Shown: in pieces, positions 52,193-60,607 of the stretch
Position numbering within the stretch: the stretch's first letter is position 1
How the letters are laid out: every line of letters begins with the position of its first letter
Assembly (NCBI RefSeq): GCF_901686465.1
Contig: NZ_LR594487.1
Location: 2,105,650 to 2,169,649, forward strand
Reading direction: 5' to 3'
Source of the DNA: Halorubrum sp. DM2
Lineage (GTDB): Archaea; Halobacteriota; Halobacteria; Halobacteriales; Haloferacaceae
Length of the DNA stretch: 64,000 nt
Translations under genes and position numbers: made by a program
Notes under the pieces: generated by a model
The model's database searches: none
What the model was told of the DNA's origin: nothing
The model's input: only the letters and a program-made list of their open reading frames with translations

Positions 52193-53668
52193 ATGAGTCT
52201 CGTCGTTACCGACACCCTGGAAGACGAGCGCGTCGAGTTCACGGCCGACGGCGACGTCACGCTGTACGTCTGTGGGCTGACGGTGTCGGACGACCCCCAT
52301 CTCGGTCACGCCCGGCTGTGGTTCCACGCGGACGTCCTCCACCGGTGGCTCGAACACGTCGGCTACGACGTGCGTCACGTCGAGAACGTCACCGACGTCA
52401 ACGAGAAGATCACGGCCCGCGTCGGCGAGCGCGACGACTGGACCGAAGAGCGCGACGTGGCCGAGACGTTCACCGCGAGCGTCTTCGACGCGATGCGCGG
52501 GCTGAACCTGTTGCGCGCCGAGGTGTACCCCCGCGTCACCGAGCACGTCCCGGAGATACTCGACCTCGTGGAGACGCTGATCGAAAAGGGGTACGCCTAC
52601 GAGTCGAACGGCTCCGTCTACTTCGACGTGACGAGCTTCGACGGGTACGGGAAGCTCTCGAACCAGGAGACCGACGCGCTCGAAGCGCAGGGCGAACCGG
52701 ACGAGCGCTCCGAGAAGCGCAACCCGTCGGACTTCGCGCTCTGGAAGGCGGACGGCGTGAGCGAGACCGCCGCGCGCGAACACGCGAAACACGACCACGG
52801 CGCGGAGACGCCCGCGGGAGAGACGTGGGAGTCGCCGTGGAGCGAGGGCCGGCCGGGGTGGCACGTCGAGTGCTCGGCGATGTCGACGACGCACCTCGGC
52901 GACACGCTCGACATCCACATGGGCGGCCGCGACCTGGTCTTCCCCCATCACGAAAACGAGATCGCGCAGTCGGAGGCGGCCACCGGCGAGACGTTCGCGC
53001 GCCACTGGCTCCACGTCGGCCTCCTGGAGATGGACGGCGAGAAGATGTCCTCCTCGATCGGCAACTTCTGGACGGTCCCGGACGCCCTCGAAGAGCTCGG
53101 CGTCAACGTGGTCCGCACCTTCTACGCCGGGGCCGCCTACCGCTCCGAGCAGGCGCTCACCGAGGAGACGGTCGCCGAGGCCGAGGAGCGCTGGGAGCGC
53201 CTCTCGCGCACCTACGACCGCGCGGTCGACGCGCTCGACTCCGTAGACGCCGGCGCGAAGGCGGAGGACGGAGAGCTTCGCGAGGCGGTTGAAACCGCCC
53301 GCGACGACTTCGCGGCCGCGATGAACGACGACTTGAACCTCCGCGAGGCGACCGCGGCGCTGCTCGATCTCACGGACGCGGTGAATCGCCACGTCGATTC
53401 GGAGCCGCCACACGACTACCGTGCCCTCCGCGAGGCGGTCGAGACGTTCGAGGAGCTCGGCGGCGACGTGTTAGGCCTCCAGTTCGAGTCGCCGAGCGAC
53501 GGCGACGTGGATCTGGCCGGCGAACTAGTCGAACTGATTCTCGACGTGCGCGAGGCCGAACGCGAGGCAGGTAACTACGAGCGCGCCGACGAGCTCCGGG
53601 ACGCGCTCCGGGAGGTCGGCGTCGAGATCGAGGACGGCCCGGACGGGGCGACGTACCGGTTCGAGTGA
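52193..53668 (+). CDS. cysS: Cysteine--tRNA ligase
   Basis: 491 residues. The HIGH-type motif is DDPHLGHARLWFHADVLHRW, the zinc-binding region WHVECSAMSTTHLGDTLDIH with FPHHENEIAQSEA, and KMSSS in LEMDGEKMSSSIGNFWTV. The C-terminal helical domain ends REAGNYERADELRDALREVG. Full length. Start at ATG 52193. Confidence 0.95.
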   Translation: MSLVVTDTLEDERVEFTADGDVTLYVCGLTVSDDPHLGHARLWFHADVLHRWLEHVGYDVRHVENVTDVNEKITARVGERDDWTEERDVAETFTASVFDAMRGLNLLRAEVYPRVTEHVPEILDLVETLIEKGYAYESNGSVYFDVTSFDGYGKLSNQETDALEAQGEPDERSEKRNPSDFALWKADGVSETAAREHAKHDHGAETPAGETWESPWSEGRPGWHVECSAMSTTHLGDTLDIHMGGRDLVFPHHENEIAQSEAATGETFARHWLHVGLLEMDGEKMSSSIGNFWTVPDALEELGVNVVRTFYAGAAYRSEQALTEETVAEAEERWERLSRTYDRAVDALDSVDAGAKAEDGELREAVETARDDFAAAMNDDLNLREATAALLDLTDAVNRHVDSEPPHDYRALREAVETFEELGGDVLGLQFESPSDGDVDLAGELVELILDVREAEREAGNYERADELRDALREVGVEIEDGPDGATYRFE

Positions 53669-53696
53669 CGTGAGGAATCGGCGGGGAAAGTGCGCG

Positions 53697-53909
53697 TCAC
53701 TCGCTTCGCTCCCGTTCCAACTCCTCTTCTAATTCGCTCACGCGCTGTTCGAGTTCGGCCACCTGCTGGCTCTGGTCCGATTTGTCGTCCCAGAAGAACG
53801 CCCCGACGAACAGCCCGGCGATGAGTCCGAAAAGCGCTCCCGGCGGACCGAACAGGGCACCGACCAACAGACCGACCAGACCGCTGACGACGAAGTACGC
53901 ACCGCTCAT
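53697..53909 (-). CDS. Small glycine-rich membrane protein with coiled-coil tail
   Basis: 70 residues. YFVVSGLVGLLVGALFGPPG and ALFGLIAGLFVGAFFWDD form two helices with glycine-zipper spacing; the C-terminal VAELEQRVSELEEELERE is a clear leucine-type coiled coil. No family recognised. Convergent with cysS, and 73 bases from pheA on the same strand. Confidence 0.7.
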   Translation of the reverse strand: MSGAYFVVSGLVGLLVGALFGPPGALFGLIAGLFVGAFFWDDKSDQSQQVAELEQRVSELEEELERERSE

Positions 53910-53982
53910 GCCGGCCCTTTACGAGAGCGAGTTTGTAAATACTGTCCCGTGTCGAACCTCGCCGTTCACGTCGGGGTCACGG

Positions 53983-54789
53983 TCACTCCAACACGTGCTC
54001 GGCGTCGTACGACCCGAGCACCTTCACCCACCCCTTGTCGGCGATCGCCTCGATGTCCTCGACCGCCTTCGCCGTGTGGTCCTCGTAGAGGCCGGCATCG
54101 ACGTCGAAGTGGAACAAGTAGTCACCGAGGCGCTCACCGCTCGGGCGCGACTCGATCCGCGAGAGGTTGAGGTTGCGGTCGGCGAAAGCCTCCAGCAGTT
54201 CGAGGAGGAGGCCGGGGTAGTTCGCGTTCGGATAGACGATCAGGGTCGTCTTCCCGCCGGCGTCGGACTTGGCGGACTCGGGACCGACGACGAGGAAGCG
54301 GGTCGCGTTCGAGGTGCGGTCCTGAATGTCCTCCGCGAGAATTTCGAGGTCGTCGCCGGCGTTGTCCGGGTGGCCGATCCCGGCGACGCGGGCGTCCTCG
54401 CGGGCGCGCTCGACCCCGCGAGCGGTGGAGGCGACCGCTTCGAGGCCCACCGACGGGTAGTTGGTCTCCAGCCAGTTGCGACACTGCGCGAGCGCCTGCG
54501 AGTGGCTCGCGACGACCTCGAACTCGTCGTCCTGCGCGAGGAGGGCGTGGCGGATCGGCGTGACGACCTCGCGAGTGACCGACACGTCGTACTCCGCGAG
54601 CGCGTCGAGACTCTCCGTGACCGAGCCCTCGATGCTGTTCTCGATGGGGACGACCCCGCGCTCGAACTCCCCCTGCGCGACGGCGTCGACGATGGCGGTG
54701 ACCGACTCCCGGAACGACACCTCGGCGGCGACGGCGCGTGCGGCGCGGTGCGAGTACGTGCCGGCGGGACCCAGCGTGACGGCGTTCAT
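53983..54789 (-). CDS. pheA: Prephenate dehydratase
   Basis: 268 residues. MNAVTLGPAGTYSHRAARAV, GVVPIENSIEGSVTESLDAL and the TRFLVVG motif (DRTSNATRFLVVGPE) identify prephenate dehydratase; a C-terminal ACT domain contains the Phe-binding ESRPSGERLGDYLFHFD. Makes phenylpyruvate. ATG 54789. A tandem repeat lies just upstream. Confidence 0.93.
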   Translation of the reverse strand: MNAVTLGPAGTYSHRAARAVAAEVSFRESVTAIVDAVAQGEFERGVVPIENSIEGSVTESLDALAEYDVSVTREVVTPIRHALLAQDDEFEVVASHSQALAQCRNWLETNYPSVGLEAVASTARGVERAREDARVAGIGHPDNAGDDLEILAEDIQDRTSNATRFLVVGPESAKSDAGGKTTLIVYPNANYPGLLLELLEAFADRNLNLSRIESRPSGERLGDYLFHFDVDAGLYEDHTAKAVEDIEAIADKGWVKVLGSYDAEHVLE

Positions 54790-54835
54790 TACCCCACCGT
54801 ACCGGGGGCGGTGAGAAAAGCCTGCGGGGCGCGGC

Positions 54836-54928
54836 GATGTTTCGAGCGGGTGCGTCCCGACGCGGAGGCGGTGATGTTCTGAGCGGGTGCGTCCCGACGC
54901 GGAGGCGATGATGTTCCGAGCGGGCGCG
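54836..54928. repeat. Tandem 37-bp repeat between pheA and the DR2241-like gene
   Basis: Two full copies (54836-54872, 54873-54909) and a partial third (from 54910), each beginning GATGTT and containing GAGCGGGTGCGTCCCGACGC. Not a multiple of three, so noncoding. Confidence 0.82.
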
Positions 54929-54950
54929 CTCGGGCGGAGCCCGGGGGGCC

Positions 54951-56144
54951 TTACTCGTCGTCCGCGTCGGTCGGCACCCCGCCGAGGTTGCCGTCGTCGT
55001 CGAACCGCTTGGCGCGCAGGAAGCGCGCGCGGTAACGGTTCGCGCCCTCCTTCGTGTCCGCCTCGCGGATCTCGTCGGTCCGGCCGTCCGCGACCGCGTC
55101 GATGATGGCCTCCACCTGCTCCTTCTCGCTGGGCGTCAGGTCGAACTCGTAGGTGCGCTCCTGTTCGCTCTCCAGCCGCGTCCACTTGCGGGCGGCCGAC
55201 ACGACCACCGAGCAGGGCTCGCGGCAGGGGAAGACGCCGTCGCCGCCGTCGACGTCGAGGTCTTCGTCCTCGTCGTACTCCCACTCCCGGCGCTTGAGAC
55301 ACTGCGAGTCGTCACAGCACGCCTCCGCGACCCAGTTCACGTGTTCGTGCCCCTCGCCGCGGTCCCACGTCTTCACGACGCCGTAGATGCCGGACTGGCG
55401 CGCCATCGTCTCGCGCCAGTGGGTCACGTCCAAGTTCCCCTCGCGCTCGCGGTGCCAGTTGGCGACGGTCGCGGGGTAGATCGTCTCGATCGTCTCATAG
55501 AGGTCGCGCGGTCCCAGATCGGGGAAGACCCACCCGCCGGCGAGCGACGGCGCGGTCTTGAGGGGGCGGTAGCGTCCCTTCTCGTCGAAGGTGGCCAGCT
55601 CGCGCGCGTCGAGCGGGTCCTCGTGCGTCTCCAGCTCGTCGACGGGGACGCCGGCGTCGTCCGCGTGGCGCACGTCGTAGCGGCGCTCGCCGCGGTCCGT
55701 GACCGTCGCCGTAATCCGCAGTTCGCCCCACGCGCGCTCGACGCCCGCCGCGAGCGCGGCGTACCGAGCCGCCACGGTCTCGCCGTCGGCGTCCTCGATC
55801 CAGCGGACGAAGGCGCGGCGGGGGCCGAACTCGCCGACGACCCGCTCGAAGGCGTACCAGTCCGTGACCGCCGGCGCGCGCTCGTCGAGCGCCTCGTGGA
55901 GGTCGCGCTCGCTCATGCCGGTTCGGGAGTCGCCGTCGGCGGGACCGAGGCGGTATTCGCCCGCGCCGTCGCCCTCCTCGCGCGCGACGCTGAACCCCTC
56001 GAACCGGAGCGGGTCGCCCGCGTCGCGGTCGGCGAGCGCGTCGAGGACCGCGTCGAACGCGTCGCTCGGGAGATCGATCTCGGGGACTGCGGGCTCGTCG
56101 TCGTCCGCCTCGCCCTCGTCGGTCGCGGAGGTGGAGTCGGCCAC
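54951..56144 (-). CDS. DR2241-family Fe-S protein
   Basis: 397 residues. A C-terminal Cys cluster (EACCDDSQCLKRREWEYD, then FPCREPCSVVVSAARKW) fits a 4Fe-4S site; the N-terminal half is acidic alpha/beta. DR2241-type proteins are found next to CbiX in haloarchaea and are thought to act on tetrapyrroles. Starts two bases after the cbiX stop, so they share an operon. Enzyme activity unproven. Confidence 0.8.
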   Translation of the reverse strand: MADSTSATDEGEADDDEPAVPEIDLPSDAFDAVLDALADRDAGDPLRFEGFSVAREEGDGAGEYRLGPADGDSRTGMSERDLHEALDERAPAVTDWYAFERVVGEFGPRRAFVRWIEDADGETVAARYAALAAGVERAWGELRITATVTDRGERRYDVRHADDAGVPVDELETHEDPLDARELATFDEKGRYRPLKTAPSLAGGWVFPDLGPRDLYETIETIYPATVANWHREREGNLDVTHWRETMARQSGIYGVVKTWDRGEGHEHVNWVAEACCDDSQCLKRREWEYDEDEDLDVDGGDGVFPCREPCSVVVSAARKWTRLESEQERTYEFDLTPSEKEQVEAIIDAVADGRTDEIREADTKEGANRYRARFLRAKRFDDDGNLGGVPTDADDE

Positions 56145-56146
56145 GG

Positions 56147-57016
56147 TCAGTCCCCCGTGACGACGCGGGTCGTCTCGCGCACGTCGTCGAGCGCGGTGCC
56201 GAGGGCAGCGCCGGCGTCGGCGGCGCGCTCCAAGACCACGTCGGCCATCAGGGGTTCGGTGCCGACCGCGCCCGCGTACCAGATCAGGGTGCCGTCGACG
56301 CTCTCGGGCACGTCGTACCCCTCGGTGTGGTCCTCGCAGAGGCCGACGTCTTCCGGAATGTCCTCCTGCGTGTGGTAGCCGTCGGCGATGAAAAGCGGAA
56401 CCAAGACGACGTCGTCGCTCTCGAAGTGTTCAGGGAGGTCGTCGACCTCCGGCTCCTCGTCCATGTACAGCGCCTTCACCTCGTCGAAGCGGTCGCGCTC
56501 GGCGATCCGGTCGGCGTGGTACTCGATCGCCTTCGCCGAGTTCTCGTTGCGCTCGGTGCCGTGGCCGACGACCGCCAGCCCGAACCCCTCGCCGACGTCG
56601 GGGTCGTCGGTGACCGACTCGGCGCGGCGGACGATCACGTCGGTCATCGCGCGGTGGGTCCCGACGGGGCCGCAGTAGTGAACCTCGCGGTCGATGTCCT
56701 CGGCGACGAGCGTGGCTTGGTCCGCGGAGAGGCCGTCCGAGTCCCACTGCGAGACGTCCCATCCGTCGAGGCGGAGCTCGCGGGGGATCACCTGCTCGGT
56801 GAAGTACCCCTCCGAGACGAACAGCGGGACGACGTATATCTCGTCGCCCTCGACGGTACGGAGCACCTCCCGGAAGTGCGGCTCCTCCTTCCAGAAGCCG
56901 GTGCGGACCTCGTCGAAGGCACCGGTCGCGCGGATCGTGTCGGCGTGGTCGTACGTCGGCGCGCTCGACCCCGGGTTGAGGTGGGAGCCGTGCGCGACGA
57001 TGACGAGCGATTGCAT
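56147..57016 (-). CDS. cbiX: CbiX-type sirohydrochlorin chelatase
   Basis: 289 residues in two similar halves. The first has VIVAHGSHLNPGS and VVPLFVSEGYFTEQVIPREL, the second LAVVGHGTERNE and VLVPLFIADGYHTQEDIPED. The His at the start of each half and the later Glu/His pairs are chelatase ligands. Inserts Co or Fe into sirohydrochlorin for cobalamin or siroheme. Operon with the DR2241-like gene. Confidence 0.92.
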   Translation of the reverse strand: MQSLVIVAHGSHLNPGSSAPTYDHADTIRATGAFDEVRTGFWKEEPHFREVLRTVEGDEIYVVPLFVSEGYFTEQVIPRELRLDGWDVSQWDSDGLSADQATLVAEDIDREVHYCGPVGTHRAMTDVIVRRAESVTDDPDVGEGFGLAVVGHGTERNENSAKAIEYHADRIAERDRFDEVKALYMDEEPEVDDLPEHFESDDVVLVPLFIADGYHTQEDIPEDVGLCEDHTEGYDVPESVDGTLIWYAGAVGTEPLMADVVLERAADAGAALGTALDDVRETTRVVTGD

Positions 57017-57077
57017 ACCCGTGCTGGGGCCGCGCGGCTCTTAGGGACTTCGGAGGCTGCGGGGGAGCGAGAACCGA

Positions 57078-57599
57078 TCAGGACGCGTCGAACGCGGGCA
57101 CGGCGTCGAGCGCGGCCTCGACGAGACGGACCGCGTCGGGACCGTCGCGGCGACCGACGACGCAGACGAGCGTCTCCCCGGCTACCCCCGCGGCCGCGAC
57201 CGAGATCCCGTGACCGGCGAACCGGCGGACGACCGCCCCGAGCGCCTCGCCATCGACGTCTCCCGTCGCGACGACCGCCGTGTGGTCGCCCTCCGGGACG
57301 ACGCCGGTGTCGCCGACGCGGAGGAGCGGGTCGGTCGGGTCAGCCCGGTCGCCGCCGCCGGCGATCCCCACCCCGCTCCGCATCGAAACGGTGGTCTCGC
57401 GCGGTTCGGTCGCGTACGCCGGGAGGTCCTCGCGGAAGCGACGGAGCGCGGCAGCGATCGCGTCGGGATCGCCGTCGAGGTCGGCGGTCTCGGCGAGCCA
57501 CTCGGCCGCGGCGCTGTGGTTCAGGAGTCCGGCGCGGAGCGCGTCGAGGACGAACGGACGGGCGCGGACGGCGGCGCGAGCGTCGGCTGCCAGCGACAT
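57078..57599 (-). CDS. Haloarchaeal DUF7523-like protein
   Basis: 173 residues. MSLAADARAAVRARPFVLDA, RAGLLNHSAAAEWLAETADL and LRRFREDLPAY form a helical N-domain; VGDTGVVPEGDHTAVVATGD and FAGHGISVAAAGVAGETLVC look like an ACT-like beta-alpha-beta C-domain. Likely a small-molecule sensor. Sixty-one bases after it lies the cbiX start, on the same strand. Family name from memory. Confidence 0.72.
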   Translation of the reverse strand: MSLAADARAAVRARPFVLDALRAGLLNHSAAAEWLAETADLDGDPDAIAAALRRFREDLPAYATEPRETTVSMRSGVGIAGGGDRADPTDPLLRVGDTGVVPEGDHTAVVATGDVDGEALGAVVRRFAGHGISVAAAGVAGETLVCVVGRRDGPDAVRLVEAALDAVPAFDAS

Positions 57600-57712
57600 G
57601 CGTCGACGTGCGCGGCGGGCCCGCAAGCCGGTTTCGGTCGCGGCGAGAACGCGGCGATCGGTCGTGGCACGGCCGCGCCGATCAGTCGCGGCGAGGACGC
57701 GGCCGGGTCGCC

Positions 57713-59320
57713 TCAGTCGTCGTCGACGCCGGGAGTCGCCGGAGACGCTGAACCCGACGCGTTCGAGTCGCTCGCGGGAGCGGGAGTCTCGACCCGCGAC
57801 AGCCACCGGAGGAACCCGCCCATCGCGACGAGACAGACGACGGCGAAGGGTGCGCCGGTGACGATCACCGACGACCGGAGCGCCGTCGCGCCCCCGACGA
57901 CCACGAGAACGGAGGCGATAGCGCCCTGAAGGATCCCCCAGAACACGCGGTTCGCACCGGACGGCTCCCGGCTGCCGCCGGTGGTGAGCATGCCGACGGC
58001 GAGCGTCGAGGAGTCGGCGGAGGTGACGAAAAATGTCGTCACCAACACGAGGAACAGCAGCTGCCACAGCTCCCCGCCGGGGAAGGCCCCGAAGATGACG
58101 TACCCGGAGACGCCGTCGCCGAACTCGCCGACCGCGCCGAGCACGTCGACCGCGCCGGAGTCTTGTAGTCGGATGGACGTGCCGCCGATGACGGTGAACC
58201 ACAGCGCGGAGACGGCGGTCATCGTGCCGAACGCGGTCCCGACGACCGACCGGATCGTCCGGCCGCGGGAGATCCGCGCGAGGAACAGCCCGACGAACGG
58301 GGCCCACGCGATCCACCACGACCAGTAGAAGACGGTCCACGCCGCCGACCATCCGGGACCGTTCTCGACGCCGCTGCCGGTGAACAGGCTCATCTCGAAG
58401 AAGGAGGTCGCGTAGGTGCCGAGCGCCGCCACGCCGACGTTCAACACGTCCGTCGTCGGCCCGGCGACGAGCGCCACGCCGAGCAGCAGCGCCATGACGC
58501 CGACGTTGAAGACGGAGAGCCGTCTAATCCCGCGACCGACGCCCGCGACGAGCGACAGCGTGAACAGCGCGGTGATACCGACGATGACCGCGACGGTCTC
58601 GGCGTCGCCGAAGGCGATTCCGGTCCGGAACGTCACGCCGGTGAGAAGCTGCGTGGCGATGAAGCCGAGGCCGGTCGCGATCCCGCCGATGGTGGCGACG
58701 ACCGCGAGCGTGTCGACCGCCCGGGCGACCACGCCGTCGAGTCCGTCGGGGCCGAGGATCGGGTACAGCGCGGTGGAGACGCGGAACGGCGCGTCGTGGC
58801 GGTACGCGAAGTACGCGACCGGAAGGCCGATCGCGAGGTAGCCGCCCCACGCGCTGATCCCGTAGTGGAAGACGGTGTACGCGACCGCGGGGACCGCTGC
58901 CGCGCTCGACTCGGCGGCGACCTGACCCGCGAACAGCGGCGGAACGGTCTGGTAGTGGAGCAGCGCCTCGACAGGGCCGAAGAACACGATGCCGGCGGAG
59001 AGGCCCGCGGAGAAGAACATCGCGACGTACGAGAGCGTACCGTACTCCGGCTCGCCGTCGCCGAGCCGGACGCGACCGTACTTCCCGACGAGGAGGTAGC
59101 CGGCCGCGAGGACCAGCGCGAGGACCGACCCGAGGTACAGCCACGCGAGCCCCTGACCGAACGTCACGAACGCGGCGTCGATGGCGGCCGCCGCGCCGTC
59201 GGTGTCGATCACGGTGTACGCGAGGAAGGCGAACGTGACGAGCGACCCGACGGCGAACGGGACGGGATCGACCTCGGCGCGGAACGAGCGTATCGACTCG
59301 ACGACGGAGCGTCTACTCAT
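57713..59320 (-). CDS. BCCT-family betaine/choline/carnitine transporter
   Basis: 535 residues with twelve membrane helices. PEYGTLSYVAMFFSAGLSAG, HYGISAWGGYLAIGLPVAYF, WTVFYWSWWIAWAPFVGLFL and FVTSADSSTLAVGMLTTGG are BCCT signatures; the WSWWIAWAP run is the substrate box. Imports a quaternary ammonium osmolyte. The C-terminal cytosolic tail is short and acidic. Start at ATG 59320. Confidence 0.93.
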   Translation of the reverse strand: MSRRSVVESIRSFRAEVDPVPFAVGSLVTFAFLAYTVIDTDGAAAAIDAAFVTFGQGLAWLYLGSVLALVLAAGYLLVGKYGRVRLGDGEPEYGTLSYVAMFFSAGLSAGIVFFGPVEALLHYQTVPPLFAGQVAAESSAAAVPAVAYTVFHYGISAWGGYLAIGLPVAYFAYRHDAPFRVSTALYPILGPDGLDGVVARAVDTLAVVATIGGIATGLGFIATQLLTGVTFRTGIAFGDAETVAVIVGITALFTLSLVAGVGRGIRRLSVFNVGVMALLLGVALVAGPTTDVLNVGVAALGTYATSFFEMSLFTGSGVENGPGWSAAWTVFYWSWWIAWAPFVGLFLARISRGRTIRSVVGTAFGTMTAVSALWFTVIGGTSIRLQDSGAVDVLGAVGEFGDGVSGYVIFGAFPGGELWQLLFLVLVTTFFVTSADSSTLAVGMLTTGGSREPSGANRVFWGILQGAIASVLVVVGGATALRSSVIVTGAPFAVVCLVAMGGFLRWLSRVETPAPASDSNASGSASPATPGVDDD

Positions 59321-59463
59321 AAATGAGAGTCTATCGATTAGTGGAACGCGATCCGCTTAAACCTGTTTCTGGACCCGTTAGATCCGGGTATTTCGCGAGA
59401 TACGGCGGTCGAGTTCGGATTTATAAATCCACCGCTGTTCGGGATGTCCGGGGCAAGTGACTC

Positions 59464-59823
59464 GTGTCGCGGGAACGTATCCCCGGCGTGAACCACGTCC
59501 CGAACGAGGCGCTGGCCGCGGTCGACGCGTTCGGCGAGGGCCACCTCCGCGGTGATCCGCCGGCGGTCCGAGAACGGCTCCGGTCGGATCTCCGGGTCCG
59601 GATAACCGCGAACGCGGACGGCCGGACCGCCCGGTGTTGGTTCGAGACGGAACACACGCGAGCGCCGCCGACTCTCCGCGAGCGAGGGTCGTTCCTCGCC
59701 ACGTACGTCGACGGGGTCGACGAGCGGCTCCGGGAGTGGGGGATCGACCCGCCGGAGACCTACGAGTACCGCGAGACCGTCGAGGGGACGCACCGGTACG
59801 AGGGAACGCTGTCGCTGCCGTGA
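59464..59823 (+). CDS. Small soluble protein of unknown family
   Basis: 119 residues from a GTG at 59464 (another GTG at 59488). ALAAVDAFGEGHLRGDPPAV and DLRVRITANADGRTARCWFE suggest an alpha/beta sandwich. No recognised family. The TATA-like GGATTTATAAATC at about 59417-59429 supports the GTG start. It precedes the CopD-like gene by 29 bases. Confidence 0.6.
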   Translation: MSRERIPGVNHVPNEALAAVDAFGEGHLRGDPPAVRERLRSDLRVRITANADGRTARCWFETEHTRAPPTLRERGSFLATYVDGVDERLREWGIDPPETYEYRETVEGTHRYEGTLSLP

Positions 59824-59852
59824 GCGGGAGCGTCCGTGCGCGTCGGACATTT

Positions 59853-60404
59853 ATGTTCTCGTCGGACCGAGAGACGGACGTGATTCGAACCGTCGCCTAC
59901 GCCGTCCACGTGCTGTCTGGAGCGTTCTGGACCGGTGCGGTCCTGTTCGTCGTCTACGCGGTCCTCCCCCGGGCGACGGACGGAGACCTGTCTCGGGAGT
60001 CGTTCGCCGACGCCGCGCACCGCCTGCTCATGGTCACGCGCTGGACCGGCGTCGCGCTACCGGTCACCGGCGCGTACCTCGTGTGGGTGTTCTACCGGCC
60101 GTTAGAGCTGTTGACCGGCACGTCGCGGGGGTGGGCGGTCCTCGCGATGCTGTCGCTGTGGGGGGTGATGAACGGACTCGTCGAGCTGGGGATCCTCCGA
60201 ATGCGCCGCGAGGTCGACTCCGACGTGGGATGGGGGACGTACATGGCGGAGGGGTTCCCGACCGAGGCGCTCGACGGGGCCGCGGACGCGCCAGGGACCG
60301 CGCGGTTGGCGACCGTCGCGCGCCCCTACCTGCTAGCGAGCGCGGGGCTCGCCGTCCTGTTGCTCGTCGACGCCGCGCTCCTGGCCGGCGGGATACCGGG
60401 GTGA
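59853..60404 (+). CDS. CopD-like four-helix membrane protein
   Basis: 183 residues. Helices near residues 10-32, 57-78, 85-105 and 150-178. VAYAVHVLSGAFWTGAVLFV, HRLLMVTRWTGVALPVTGAY and RPYLLASAGLAVLLLVDAAL are similar to CopD-type copper or heme-linked membrane proteins (His in the first and second helices). Substrate uncertain. ATG 59853 follows a TTTATG string. Confidence 0.7.
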   Translation: MFSSDRETDVIRTVAYAVHVLSGAFWTGAVLFVVYAVLPRATDGDLSRESFADAAHRLLMVTRWTGVALPVTGAYLVWVFYRPLELLTGTSRGWAVLAMLSLWGVMNGLVELGILRMRREVDSDVGWGTYMAEGFPTEALDGAADAPGTARLATVARPYLLASAGLAVLLLVDAALLAGGIPG

Positions 60405-60573
60405 CGCTGGGGCGGGGCATTCATATATAAACGGCCTCGAACCGGCCGTCGCTGCCGAATAAAGTTTAATGCTAACTCTCCACACGGACAGACGACGACA
60501 GCCGCGTTGTAGTGCGGTTTTCGACGTCACCTCTCGGTGACGATCGCTTGCGTCCGTCCGCCGCCCACCGAGA

Positions 60574-60584
60574 GATTTATATAG
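60574..60584 (+). promoter_or_regulatory. TATA box of the thermosome gene
   Basis: GATTTATATAG centred about 29 bases before the ATG, in the position of other haloarchaeal heat-shock promoters. Predicts an mRNA with almost no leader. Confidence 0.65.
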
Positions 60585-60607
60585 AATCACAATCAATCAA
60601 ACACTGT

